DNA of 64,000 nt from Bradyrhizobium sp. 1(2017) (GTDB lineage: Bacteria > Pseudomonadota > Alphaproteobacteria > Rhizobiales > Xanthobacteraceae). This document shows, one piece after another, positions 33,090-41,340 of the stretch. The stretch covers positions 2,500,001 through 2,564,000 of the forward strand of contig NZ_CP050022.2 of NCBI RefSeq assembly GCF_011602485.2, in the 5' to 3' direction. A program made the translations under genes and the position numbers. Every line of letters starts with the position of its first letter. The stretch's first letter is position 1. Below the pieces are notes generated by a model, which did no database searches, was not told the DNA's origin, and saw only the letters and a program-made list of their open reading frames with translations.

Positions 33090-34856
33090 GTGAGCGTGGC
33101 CAACGAGCCCGGCCGGGTCTGGAAGCGACCGCCAATGAAGCATTGGATCCACTGGCTGCCGGCAATCGAAACGGTCCGTCGATATGAGGCGGCGTGGCTT
33201 CCGCGCGATATCTTCGCTGGACTCGTCCTGGCGACGATGCTGGTCCCGGTTGGAATTGCGTACGCGGTAGCATCGGGCTTGCCTGGCATCCACGGTCTGT
33301 ACGCAACGATCGTGCCGCTGCTGGTCTATGCGTTGTTCGGCCCCAGCCGCATCCTCGTTCTGGGGCCGGACTCGGCACTGGCAGCTGTCATTCTCGGCGT
33401 TGTGCTTCCGTTGTCCGGTTGCGATCCTCTTCGCGCCGTAACGCTCGCTGCCATGATGGCGATCGTTTCAGGGACGGTGTGTATTCTAGCCGGCATCGCG
33501 CGCTTGGGTTTTGTGACCGAGCTTCTCTCCAAGCCGATACGGTACGGCTATATGAACGGAATTGCATTGACCGTACTGATCAGCCAACTGCCAAAGCTCT
33601 TCGGCTTCTCGATCGAGGGCGAAGGACCTTTGCGGAGCCTTTGGGCGATCGCCGGTGCAATCCTTGACGGAAGGATAAACTGGGTCGCATTCGGGATTGG
33701 GCTCGGCACGCTGATGGTCATCCTGCTGCTCCAGAACAACAAGCGGCTGCCAGGTATTCTGATTGCGGTCGTTGGGGCGACCGGCATCGTCGGCCTGCTT
33801 GAACTTGGGACCCGTTACGGCGTGGCGGTTCTGGGTTCTCTTCCGCAGGGCCTGCCGGGGTTCGCGATCCCCTGGATCACCTACGGCGATATCGTCCCGG
33901 TACTGGTCGGCGGCTGCGCAATCGCGCTGGTATCATTCGCTGACACCAGCGTGCTTTCGCGTGCCTATGCCGCGCGATTGGGAACGCATGCCGATCCCAA
34001 CCAGGAAATGGTGGGGCTTGGCGCCGCCAATCTGGCAACCGGCTTTTTTCAAGGGTTCCCGATCAGCAGCAGCTCATCGCGTACTCCCGTTGCGGAAGCC
34101 GCCGGCGCCCGCACGCAACTAACCAGCGTCGTCGGCGCGCTTGCTATCGCCATCCTTCTGTTGGCGGCCCCAAACCTCCTTCAGCATTTGCCCACTGCCG
34201 CGTTGGCGGCCGTCGTCATCGCCTCTGCGATCGGCTTGTTTGAGGTCACCGACCTCAAGCGAATCTATCGGATTCAGCAGTGGGAGTTCTGGCTGTCGAT
34301 GGTCTGCTTTGTCGGCGTGGCGGTGCTCGGAGTGATCCCAGGAATTGGTCTGGCAATCGTAATCGCTATCGCCGAGTTCTTGTGGGACGGTTGGCGCCCA
34401 CACTCCGCCGTGTTGGGTCGCGCCCACGGCGTGAAAGGTTATCACGACATCACAAGATATCCGGATGCACGCCAAATCCCCGGGCTGGTCCTGTTTCGGT
34501 GGGATGCGCCTCTGTTCTTCGCCAACGCCGAGTTTTTCAAAGAGCGCGTACTGGATGCCGTGGCGAAATCGCCGACCCCCGTACGATGGCTGGTCGTCGC
34601 GGCGGAGCCTGTCACCAGCGTGGACGTCTCCGCCGGCGATGCAGTCGCCGAATTGGACGAGGCGTTGCACGCGCAGGGTATCGAGTTCTGCTTTGCCGAG
34701 CTGAAAGATCCAGTAAAGGACAAGCTGAAGAGATTTGGGCTTTTATCGCAGCTTGGCGAGCAATATTTTTTTCCAACCATTGGCGCAGCCGTTTCCACTT
34801 ACTTGGAAATCAATGACGTCGAGTGGGAGGACTGGGAGGACCAGGCCGAACGTTAG
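33090..34856 (+). CDS. SulP-family inorganic anion transporter
   Basis: A 588-residue SulP/SLC26-type transporter: about ten to twelve membrane helices, starting with LPRDIFAGLVLATMLVPVGIAYAVASGLP (shown here as PRDIFAGLVLATMLVP), the SSSSSRTPVAEAAGARTQ core motif, and a C-terminal STAS domain (VLFRWDAPLFFANAEFFKER, VAAEPVTSVDVSAGDAV). Family members carry sulfate, bicarbonate or carboxylates across the inner membrane. The GTG 33090 follows GAGG; an ATG at 33135 is an alternative. It is convergent with a sulfatase gene, which makes sulfate a reasonable but unproven substrate. Confidence 0.93.
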   Translation: MSVANEPGRVWKRPPMKHWIHWLPAIETVRRYEAAWLPRDIFAGLVLATMLVPVGIAYAVASGLPGIHGLYATIVPLLVYALFGPSRILVLGPDSALAAVILGVVLPLSGCDPLRAVTLAAMMAIVSGTVCILAGIARLGFVTELLSKPIRYGYMNGIALTVLISQLPKLFGFSIEGEGPLRSLWAIAGAILDGRINWVAFGIGLGTLMVILLLQNNKRLPGILIAVVGATGIVGLLELGTRYGVAVLGSLPQGLPGFAIPWITYGDIVPVLVGGCAIALVSFADTSVLSRAYAARLGTHADPNQEMVGLGAANLATGFFQGFPISSSSSRTPVAEAAGARTQLTSVVGALAIAILLLAAPNLLQHLPTAALAAVVIASAIGLFEVTDLKRIYRIQQWEFWLSMVCFVGVAVLGVIPGIGLAIVIAIAEFLWDGWRPHSAVLGRAHGVKGYHDITRYPDARQIPGLVLFRWDAPLFFANAEFFKERVLDAVAKSPTPVRWLVVAAEPVTSVDVSAGDAVAELDEALHAQGIEFCFAELKDPVKDKLKRFGLLSQLGEQYFFPTIGAAVSTYLEINDVEWEDWEDQAER

Positions 34857-35003
34857 GAAGTGACACGCCGGGCTTGAATACACACGTCGATTGACTTCAG
34901 ATCCTGGCCCTTGGCAGGGATTGTTGCGCTCAGAGCTGATGTCGGCGGCTTCAAGGAGCGCCGCGATGGACGACGGCGGCCGCATCCCAGGCATTCCAGA
35001 TTG

Positions 35004-36476
35004 TCAATTCTTGGGGAGACTGCTCGGTGGGGCCGGGGGCGGCGGGTTCACCACGCCGTAATGGTCGGCCATAACATTGCCGGGATGGAAGTAAGTCGCC
35101 GGCCGCGACCGTTCCTCCAGCATGGTGCCGTTCCACGTCTCCCAATCCCTCTTCAGCCGATCGAATACGTCTTTCTCCCGGTCCTTGAGATTGGCGCGCT
35201 CGCGCGGGTCTTGAACAACGTCGAAGAGAAATTCGTTCCCGGCGATCCGCAGGTATTTCCAGTTGCCGTCGCGCATAGCGCGCTGCGCTCCGGCCTTGTA
35301 GCGCCAATAAAGCGTGCGCGGATGCGGCGCCGCGCGGCCGGTCATGATCGACCCCAGGTCCTCACCATCGGACGGATAAGTCGCCTCCGGCGAGGTGCCG
35401 GCGGCAGCCAGCAAGGTCGGCATCCAGTCCATCGTCATCATGACCTGCTCAGACACAGTTCCAGGCGCGATCCGTCCGGGCCAGCGCACAATCGCGGGAA
35501 TGCGAATGCCCCCTTCGAGCAGCTCCTGCTTCATGCCGGAGAACGGCCAGTTGTTCGAGAATCGTTCGCCGCCATTGTCGCTGGTGAAGACGACGATGGT
35601 GTTGCTGGCGAGACCGCTGGTGTCGAGCGCTTGCAGTACTCGGCCGATATTGACATCCAGGCTCTGCACCATGGCGGCGTAGGTCTTCTGCGTGCCCCCG
35701 TCCCGGTGGATGATGCTTCGGATCCGCTGCGATTCGGCTTCGTCGCCTGGGCCTTCCCATGGCCAATGCGGTGCTGTGAAATGCAGGCTCAGTAGAAACG
35801 GCTCCTTCGACTTGGCGTAGCCTTCAACAGTCTGCACTGCCCGATCGCCGAGCAGGCTCGTCATATAGCCCTGGCGCTCGACCGGTACCTCTTGCTCGTG
35901 CAGTTGGCTCGCGAGTCCAGGTATCGGAAGCTGGTAAGCCCGCGCGTCCGCACCATGATTGAAATAGTCGGCGCAGCAGCCGATGACTCCGAAGAAGTGG
36001 TCGTAGCCGCTCTTCAATGGACTGAAATCGGGCAGGTAGCCGAGATGCCATTTGCCGACCAGGGTGGTGCCATAGCCGGCCTTCTTCAGCAGTGACGGCA
36101 CGGTGGGGTGGCTCGGCGGCAAGCCGACGTCCTTGGGACTTAACGGACTAATTGGTTCTTCGAGCCCGACTGGTAGACGAGCCTGGTAGCGTCCAGTGAT
36201 CAGCGCGGTGCGCGTCGCTGAGCAGTCGGGGGAATTGGAGTAACCCTGCGTGAATCTCAAGCCCTCGATTGCCAGCCGGTCTATGTTTGGCGTCGTATAA
36301 TCGCGCTGACCGTAGCAACTCACATCAGCGTAGCCGAGGTCATCCGCCATGATGAAGACGATGTTCGGCTTTGTCGATTGAGCGCGGGTCGGGCGACCAA
36401 GCCCCATCCCCGCCAGCGAACTCGCGGCAGTCGCTTGGACAAATCGACGACGAGAAATTGCGCGCAGATGCGCCAT
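35004..36476 (-). CDS. secreted sulfatase (arylsulfatase family), Tat-type signal
   Basis: A 490-residue sulfatase with a twin-arginine signal (SRRRFVQATAASSLAGMGLG). The metal-binding DD pair is Asp45-Asp46 (MADDLGY); the formylglycine motif is Cys85-Ser-Ala-Thr-Arg89, with Ala in place of the usual Pro. Downstream LVGKWHLGY, HFTAPHWPW and VFTSDNGGE supply further active-site residues. It would act in the periplasm, releasing sulfate from organic esters after maturation by a formylglycine-generating enzyme not present in this window. The C-terminus is Pro-rich. It has its own promoter region next to a repeat-laden gap. Confidence 0.92.
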   Translation of the reverse strand: MAHLRAISRRRFVQATAASSLAGMGLGRPTRAQSTKPNIVFIMADDLGYADVSCYGQRDYTTPNIDRLAIEGLRFTQGYSNSPDCSATRTALITGRYQARLPVGLEEPISPLSPKDVGLPPSHPTVPSLLKKAGYGTTLVGKWHLGYLPDFSPLKSGYDHFFGVIGCCADYFNHGADARAYQLPIPGLASQLHEQEVPVERQGYMTSLLGDRAVQTVEGYAKSKEPFLLSLHFTAPHWPWEGPGDEAESQRIRSIIHRDGGTQKTYAAMVQSLDVNIGRVLQALDTSGLASNTIVVFTSDNGGERFSNNWPFSGMKQELLEGGIRIPAIVRWPGRIAPGTVSEQVMMTMDWMPTLLAAAGTSPEATYPSDGEDLGSIMTGRAAPHPRTLYWRYKAGAQRAMRDGNWKYLRIAGNEFLFDVVQDPRERANLKDREKDVFDRLKRDWETWNGTMLEERSRPATYFHPGNVMADHYGVVNPPPPAPPSSLPKN

Positions 36477-37199
36477 CGGTCACCCTCGCACTAAGCTCAC
36501 GGTGATTGGAGGGAACCCTAACATTCTGCTCGCTTTCGCGGAAGCTAAAAGGTGACACAGCGAAAGCTGAACCGGAGGCACCGCACCAACTAGGATGTCG
36601 GGTTCTGGGCCCCGAGCAGAAGTTCTGGAGGCACTCTCGACCAGGTCAGCTTCTGGACCCAAAGCGGACATTCTCGCGCGGGCTCACGGTAGGCATATTC
36701 TCGGCTTCTTCCTTGGAAGCTCCAAATCCGACAAAGGTGTGTACAGGCCCGGCCTGCGTGTCACCCGGCGATACGAGAGCTATTTCGGAAATGTAATAGG
36801 ACGAGCAGGACGCAGCGATCACTTCGCCGGCTGTAGCAAGCAATCAACACCAGAGTACGAGTAGTCCGGTCACCTTCATGTTGGATCTCTGGCTTTGCTT
36901 TCTCAAGGCCGACGCACAATCAGCCCCATCGAGAAAGCGACTGCTCTCTGGGATAGTCTCTGAGCGTCAACCCTGTGAAACGGTCCGCTATTGACCTAGA
37001 TCAACGGGCGCGCGTTGCGGTTATGCGGCGCTACATAGGCGCCATCCTGCATTCCCGCGTTTACTGGGGTGCCGGCCCACAACGCGCCACACAGCGCGAG
37101 CGGACCCAGCGCCTCACCGACGGGGACAACAACTCATCCCAAGACTGGCCCGCGCGGTCCTGTCGGTGGGCTGCGGAATTATGAGAGGAGACGTCCGAC
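36477..37199. other. 723-base non-coding gap with decayed repeats
   Basis: No convincing gene. The left half holds degenerate repeat units of the type CTTCTGGACCCAAAGCGGACAT (36646-36677, with a poorer unit at about 36598-36640). Short reading frames here translate to the 'SGPKADIL' string, a hallmark of this repeat rather than of a protein. The right half has a FixK/FNR-type box (36991-37004) and, before the next gene, GAGAGGAG. Confidence 0.7.
36991..37004 (+). promoter_or_regulatory. FixK/FNR-type box upstream of the FlbD-repeat protein
   Basis: TTGACCTAGATCAA fits TTGA-N6-TCAA with one asymmetric inner base. A box centred at -41 would place the transcript start near 37038, leaving a leader of about 160 bases to the gene at 37200. 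Confidence 0.55.
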
Positions 37200-37694
37200 A
37201 TGATTCGACGGCGCGCGTTCATCACGGCTCTCGGCATTGCGGCCATGTGGCCACTTGCTGCTCGCGCGCAAGACCCAGCGCTCGCTCGGCTGGGTGCAAT
37301 TAAGTTGACCGAACCAAGGGGGAAACCGGTCTACATCAACATCGCGCTGCTTACTTTCGTCAAACCCGACGCGCACATTGCGGGCGCCAGCGTTGAACTT
37401 GGTCTGACGAGCGGGAGAGTTCAGGCCGTGCAAGAAAATATCGAGGAAATCATACGATTGGTAAGGGCGTCACACCGTGGTGAGCTGACCTGGATCAAAT
37501 TGACTGAACCTAATGGCAAATCCATCTACATCAACGTATCACAAGTGACTGCTGTCAGGTCGGACAGCCAGATTCCCGGCGCAAATGCCGAACTCGGTTT
37601 TGCGAGCGGGAAGCTCCAGGGCGTGAGAGAGACCTCCGATGAGGTGATGCAGTTGGTAGCAACTCTTGCAGGGCAAACTGGAAGGCTCCCGTGA
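37200..37694 (+). CDS. secreted protein with two FlbD-like repeats
   Basis: A 164-residue protein. A signal peptide with RRRAF (Tat-like) and a hydrophobic core ends near ARA-Q24. The mature part is an internal duplication: residues 34-88 and 99-153 both run IKLTEPxGKxxYIN, then GAxxELGxxSG and end in xxLV. This pattern (IKLT..NGK..YIN..I..I......L..G....V.E....V) resembles FlbD, a small flagellar protein, as two copies in an exported chain. A flagellar role is doubtful because no flagellar gene is nearby. GAGAGGAG lies ten bases before the ATG. A FixK/FNR-type box lies upstream. Confidence 0.75.
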   Translation: MIRRRAFITALGIAAMWPLAARAQDPALARLGAIKLTEPRGKPVYINIALLTFVKPDAHIAGASVELGLTSGRVQAVQENIEEIIRLVRASHRGELTWIKLTEPNGKSIYINVSQVTAVRSDSQIPGANAELGFASGKLQGVRETSDEVMQLVATLAGQTGRLP

Positions 37695-38046
37695 AGCCTG
37701 TATGGCTCATGACAGCAGTCACCTTTTAAGTGGCGCGCGTAGTCAAGGCGCGACGGCAAGCGCGAGCCAGAGTTTCAATCTGTCCGGTCGCCCATTGGAT
37801 CTCCCCACCTCAAGTCCCGATTGCGCAACTTCCGCTTCTGGCCCAGAGCCGAACAACGAACGCGCCGTCGCCACGTCGGCTCTTTGAGGGAGACCGGACC
37901 TGGCGCGATGGGACGTGCTGAGCCGCTTTTGACCCAGAGCGGAACCAGAGTTGATAAAAAGCTCGAGTACGCAACCTTTGTTTGTTAACAGATATCTCGT
38001 GCATTAGCTGACAGCGTTCCGGTCACGCGGTATTAGCGTGCGCTCG
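37695..38046. other. 352-base non-coding gap with decayed repeats
   Basis: Two degenerate units of the intergenic repeat are visible: CTTCTGGCCCAGAGCCGAAC around 37835-37854 and CTTTTGACCCAGAGCGGAAC around 37926-37945. The end of the gap is AT-rich (TTGATAAAAAG, TTTGTTTGTTAACAGATA) and probably carries the promoter of the small gene at 38047. No supported gene. Confidence 0.65.
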
Positions 38047-38283
38047 ATGAAGAGACCCACACCGAGACTTGGCTGGAAGCCCTCATCCAAACCGCCCTTT
38101 AGGTTCGCGGAGTTGGCTGCAATTGTGGCGGTCCTCGCATTCGTCGCCGCGTTATTGGCGTTTTACGTCCTACATCCACCGCCTTTCAAACTGGAGAACT
38201 CATCATCGTTTGGTCCCGATTGGGATTGCTCGCCAAACCCCTATGCAAACGTTTGTCTAAAGCGAGTTATCCCGGCCCGATAA
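38047..38283 (+). CDS. small single-pass membrane protein
   Basis: A 78-residue protein with a basic N-terminus, one transmembrane helix (AELAAIVAVLAFVAALLAFY, residues 24-43) and a short periplasmic tail with two cysteines (DWDCSPNPYANVCLKR). Tails of the form GWxC...xxxCxK are frequent in small rhizobial membrane proteins, which supports a real gene. A GTG nine bases upstream is an alternative start. Function unknown. Confidence 0.6.
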   Translation: MKRPTPRLGWKPSSKPPFRFAELAAIVAVLAFVAALLAFYVLHPPPFKLENSSSFGPDWDCSPNPYANVCLKRVIPAR

Positions 38284-38305
38284 GCAGGACATCTCGGAAC
38301 TCATC

Positions 38306-38551
38306 ATGAAATCCCTCGAACTGAAATTCCGCGTGCGGGACGTTCACAAAATCAGAAACTTTGCTGAAGACCTGAGTCTGCACTTGAATGACCTCGGCAG
38401 TCTGCCGATGGACGAGGCTGACCAGGCCACCAATACCTTGGTAGTGCACGATATTCACGCTCAACAGCTCCGCCGCTGCCGAGTGCACGTAGAAAGATTT
38501 CTGGAAAAGCACTTCCTTGCGGACGTCTGTGACATCGTTGAGCTTCATTGA
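38306..38551 (+). CDS. small hypothetical protein
   Basis: An 81-residue soluble protein (MKSLELKFRVRDVHKIRNFA, ending VERFLEKHFLADVCDIVELH) with an alternating beta/alpha pattern that could be a small ferredoxin-like fold, similar in style to ACT-like domains. It starts 22 bases after the small membrane protein and may share its transcript. The ribosome-binding site is weak. No family recognised. Confidence 0.5.
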   Translation: MKSLELKFRVRDVHKIRNFAEDLSLHLNDLGSLPMDEADQATNTLVVHDIHAQQLRRCRVHVERFLEKHFLADVCDIVELH

Positions 38552-38754
38552 AGGGTACATCGAGGTCGGCTTGTGGCCCAAAGCGGAAGTTAGACCACTT
38601 GGTCCTGTGCAAAATGTTGCATACGCTTTCCCTCGGCTCACGCAGGGCCGCGCCGTCGAAACCGTCATCTGGGGCATGGCGGCGGTCATACCAACGTGCG
38701 CTCAACATGTGGATAGCCGCGCGATCACAAGCATAGAAGGATTGGAGAACGGCG

Positions 38755-39774
38755 ATGATGAAGAAGGCTCTTGCTGCGCTTGCATTGATCTGCATGGCAG
38801 CGTCTGCCTATGCGCAAAGTGCTGTCCCGGTTACCGTGGACAATTTCACGCGTGCGGAATCCGATCTTTATCTGGGCAACGCCGTCGAGGAGGCCAGCGG
38901 TGTCGGTAAGCTGCACCACCATCGCGAGGCGATGCCGATCGACAGGCAGTCTGTCATTCGCGCCAACAGGGACACGCTCTATTCGCCGGCGGTGATCGAC
39001 CTTGATGCAGGACCGGTGACGATCAGGCTGCCGGATGCCGGCAAGCGGTTCCGCTCGATGCAGGTGATCAACGAAGATCACTATGTGGTCGGCAATGTCG
39101 AGTACCGGCCGGGCAACTACACCTATGACAGGAAAAAAGCTGGCACACGCTATATCCTGATCGCGCTGCGCACGCTGGTCGACCCCAACGATGCCAAGGA
39201 CGTTGCGGCGGTTCATGCCCTTCAGGATGCCACCAGGCTGAGCCAGAAGAATGCCGGCAAGTGGGAAGTGCCGAAATGGGATGACGCGAGCCAGAAGAAG
39301 GTGCGCGACGCCCTGCTGGTCCTCGGCTCGACCATGCCTGACTTCAAGGGGGCGTTCGGCGCCATGGGGCAGGTCGATCCGATTCGCCACTTGATCGGTA
39401 CGGCGCTCGGCTGGGGCGGCAATCCCGACAAGGAGGCGACCTACCTCAACGTCACGCCGGCGAGCAATGACGGCAAGGCAATCTACAAGCTCGATGTGAA
39501 GGACGTCCCGGTTGACGGCTTCTGGTCGATCAGCCTCTACAACGGCGAGGGCTATTTCCAGAAGAACGACACCAACGCCTACTCCATCAACAATCTCACC
39601 GCCAGGAAGAATGCGGACGGATCGATCACGGTGCAGTTCGGCGGCTGCGACGGCAAAGTACCGAATTGCCTGCCGATCATGGCGGGGTGGAATTACACGG
39701 TTCGCCTCTATCGCCCGCGCGTGGAGATCTTGAACGGAAAATGGAAATTCCCGGAGGCGAAACCAGTCATCTAA
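38755..39774 (+). CDS. secreted DUF1254/DUF1214-domain protein
   Basis: A 339-residue exported protein: signal peptide MKKALAALALICMAASAYAQ, then a DUF1254-like N-terminal region (VTVDNFTRAESDLYLGNAV, IRANRDTLYSPAVIDL) and a DUF1214-like C-terminal region (DGFWSISLYNGEGYFQKNDT, YSINNLTARKNADGSITVQF). These two domains usually occur together in periplasmic or outer-membrane proteins of unknown function. Two ATGs (38755, 38758) follow GGAGAACGG. It precedes insertion-sequence copy 1. Confidence 0.88.
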   Translation: MMKKALAALALICMAASAYAQSAVPVTVDNFTRAESDLYLGNAVEEASGVGKLHHHREAMPIDRQSVIRANRDTLYSPAVIDLDAGPVTIRLPDAGKRFRSMQVINEDHYVVGNVEYRPGNYTYDRKKAGTRYILIALRTLVDPNDAKDVAAVHALQDATRLSQKNAGKWEVPKWDDASQKKVRDALLVLGSTMPDFKGAFGAMGQVDPIRHLIGTALGWGGNPDKEATYLNVTPASNDGKAIYKLDVKDVPVDGFWSISLYNGEGYFQKNDTNAYSINNLTARKNADGSITVQFGGCDGKVPNCLPIMAGWNYTVRLYRPRVEILNGKWKFPEAKPVI

Positions 39775-39927
39775 CGAAGCAATTGCACCGTGACGGACCT
39801 TGTGCAAAAGCAGCGGGCTTAGGTCCGCTCATGGCCCGTAATGGACCTCCCGGCATGGCAGCTTTTAGGCCGCTACCGAGGCACAAGCGGACATTAGGCG
39901 CTGGCCCACTTGTTGATTTATGATGGG

Positions 39928-39941
39928 GTGGACGCCCCGCC
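39928..39941 (+). repeat. left subterminal inverted repeat of IS copy 1
   Basis: GTGGACGCCCCGCC; perfect complement at 41270-41283. Confidence 0.85.
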
Positions 39942-39997
39942 CGACGGCATCGATGTGCCAAAGTGGAGGTGTTGAGCACCACTTAAGGGAGGCGTCC

Positions 39998-41032
39998 GTG
40001 TCAGAGGTTATCATAATCGGTCTGGATATCGCCAAGCATGTTTTCCACGCTCATGGAGCAGACGGGAAAGGGCGAGCAATATTCAGCAAACGGATCAGCC
40101 GAGGAAAGCTGCTGGATTTCTTCGCAGCTCAGCCGAGTTGCACGGTAGCTCTGGAGGCATGTGGCGGAGCGCATCACTGGGCCCGTCAACTGACCCAGCT
40201 TGGCCATGAAGTTCGGCTGATCCCTCCCGCCTACGTAAAGCCGTTTGTGAAGCGGCAAAAGAATGACGCGATCGATGCCGAGGCGATCTGCGAAGCAGCG
40301 CAGCGGCCGAGCATGCGGTTCGTGGCCGTGAAGAGCGAACAGCAACAGGCGGCGGGTCTGGTGTTTCGGACCCGTGACCTGTTAGTGCGGCAGCGAACGC
40401 AGCTCATCAACGCGATCCGGGGACACCTCACTGAATATGGATGGGTCGCACCTAAGGGGCCGTCGCACGTGACGATGCTTACCGACCTGATCGAGGAAGA
40501 AGAGATGGCCAGCTCGCTCCCCAAAGCGGCCCACGCCATGTTCCGATTGATGTTGGACCTGCTGACCGACCTCAATGGCAAGGTCGCGGACCTCGACCAG
40601 GAAATCGCGCGACGTGCTCGCGAGGACGAAGTATCGCGCAGGCTGATGACCGTTCCTGGCATCGGCCCGATCTCCGCCACAGCGATCGCCGCCCTAGCGC
40701 CGCCGATCGAGACCTTCGCCAAGGGCCGCGACTTTGCCGCCTGGCTGGGGCTTACGCCTCTTCAACGATCGACGGGTGGCAAACAGAAGCTTGGCGCGAC
40801 GTCCAAAATGGGCGAACGCACGCTCAGGCGCCTCCTCATCATCGGCAGCAGCGCCGTCGTGCAGCAGGCGAGCAAACGGGGCGCGCCAAGAGGTTCGTGG
40901 CTCGAGCAGATGCTGGCACGCAAACCGCGCATGCTGGTAACCGTGGCGCTCGCGAACAAGATGGCGCGGATCGTCTGGGCGCTGCTTGTAAAGCAGGAAA
41001 ACTACAGAGCTCCGGTCGCGGCCATGGCGTGA
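39998..41032 (+). CDS. IS110-family transposase (bridge-RNA-type recombinase), copy 1
   Basis: A 344-residue DEDD recombinase. The RuvC-like domain shows Asp10 (IIGLDIAKHVF), Glu53 (VALEACGGAHHWA), Asp90 and Asp93 (KNDAIDAEAICEA). The C-terminal Tnp domain has RLMTVPGIGPISATAIAAL (helix-hairpin-helix-like), FAAWLGLTPLQRSTGGK and SKMGERTLRRLLIIGSSAVV with the conserved Ser. It would form circles of the element and insert them at specific short targets using an element-encoded RNA. GTG 39998 follows AAGGGAGG; the frame is open upstream, but only through the element's left end. Identical to the protein at 45821-46855. Confidence 0.93.
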   Translation: MSEVIIIGLDIAKHVFHAHGADGKGRAIFSKRISRGKLLDFFAAQPSCTVALEACGGAHHWARQLTQLGHEVRLIPPAYVKPFVKRQKNDAIDAEAICEAAQRPSMRFVAVKSEQQQAAGLVFRTRDLLVRQRTQLINAIRGHLTEYGWVAPKGPSHVTMLTDLIEEEEMASSLPKAAHAMFRLMLDLLTDLNGKVADLDQEIARRAREDEVSRRLMTVPGIGPISATAIAALAPPIETFAKGRDFAAWLGLTPLQRSTGGKQKLGATSKMGERTLRRLLIIGSSAVVQQASKRGAPRGSWLEQMLARKPRMLVTVALANKMARIVWALLVKQENYRAPVAAMA

Positions 41033-41099
41033 GCCTGGCGGGCCTGAGGTCGTCGCAGGTGCAGTCGGTCGAAGGAGAGTATGGCGCAACAGTCGGCGA

Positions 41100-41225
41100 G
41101 ACGGGGCCGGAAGAACCAGATGTACTCATCGTGCCCAGAGCACGCATTTATGATTTGGTTCCGGTCCGCGAACTCCCATACGGGCCCGCAGCTCCATCGC
41201 TGCATCAGAGGCCGGACAGATGGCA
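41100..41225 (+). ncRNA. candidate bridge RNA (seekRNA) of IS copy 1
   Basis: The right non-coding end folds as: stem CCGG (41107-41110) and AACCA (41114-41118) pairing with TGGTT (41156-41160) and CCGG (41161-41164); internal loop strands GTACTCATC (41122-41130) and ATTTATGAT (41146-41154); terminal hairpin GTGC-CCAGA-GCAC (41131-41143). The 5' loop strand is the exact complement of the right junction (41285-41293), the 3' strand equals the left junction (39916-39924). A second hairpin GCAGC-TCCATC-GCTGC (41188-41203) is flanked by CCCAT and ACAGATG, which partly match the element ends and may be the donor loop. RNA ends and strand are inferred. Confidence 0.6.
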
Positions 41226-41340
41226 GCATCCGACTACGTGCCAATCTTCTTCAAAAACCGCTTGCATCTGGCGGGGCGTCCACAGATGAGTACACGCCAA
41301 GGCGACGGTCAGTGGTTCGCACTATTCGGGGAGGCGCGGG

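Larger units (their letters stand above)
39921..41286 (+). mobile_element. IS110-family (IS1111 subgroup) insertion sequence, copy 1
   Basis: The segment 39915-41293 is repeated base for base, as far as I can compare, at 45738-47116. It holds one DEDD transposase, a short left non-coding end and a 250-base right non-coding end. Subterminal inverted repeats GTGGACGCCCCGCC (39928-39941) and its complement (41270-41283) are the mark of the IS1111 subgroup. I placed the ends seven bases outside the left and three bases outside the right repeat, the convention I recall for IS1111 elements. The flanks GATTTA and TGAGTAC shared by both copies would then be target sequence. No target duplication beyond a possible TG core. 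Confidence 0.85.

Noticed and set aside
36595..36864. 89-codon frame containing the string SGPKADIL
   Set aside because: This string comes from the intergenic repeat family and appears in many spurious frames; there is no ribosome-binding site.
36975..37184. 69-codon frame starting just before the FixK/FNR box
   Set aside because: It runs through the regulatory box and the leader of the next gene, has no ribosome-binding site and no recognisable composition.
39920..39997. N-terminal extension of the IS110 transposase from an ATG at 39920
   Set aside because: The extra residues are encoded by the element's left end, including the inverted repeat; the GTG at 39998 has a strong ribosome-binding site and gives the canonical start of the family.
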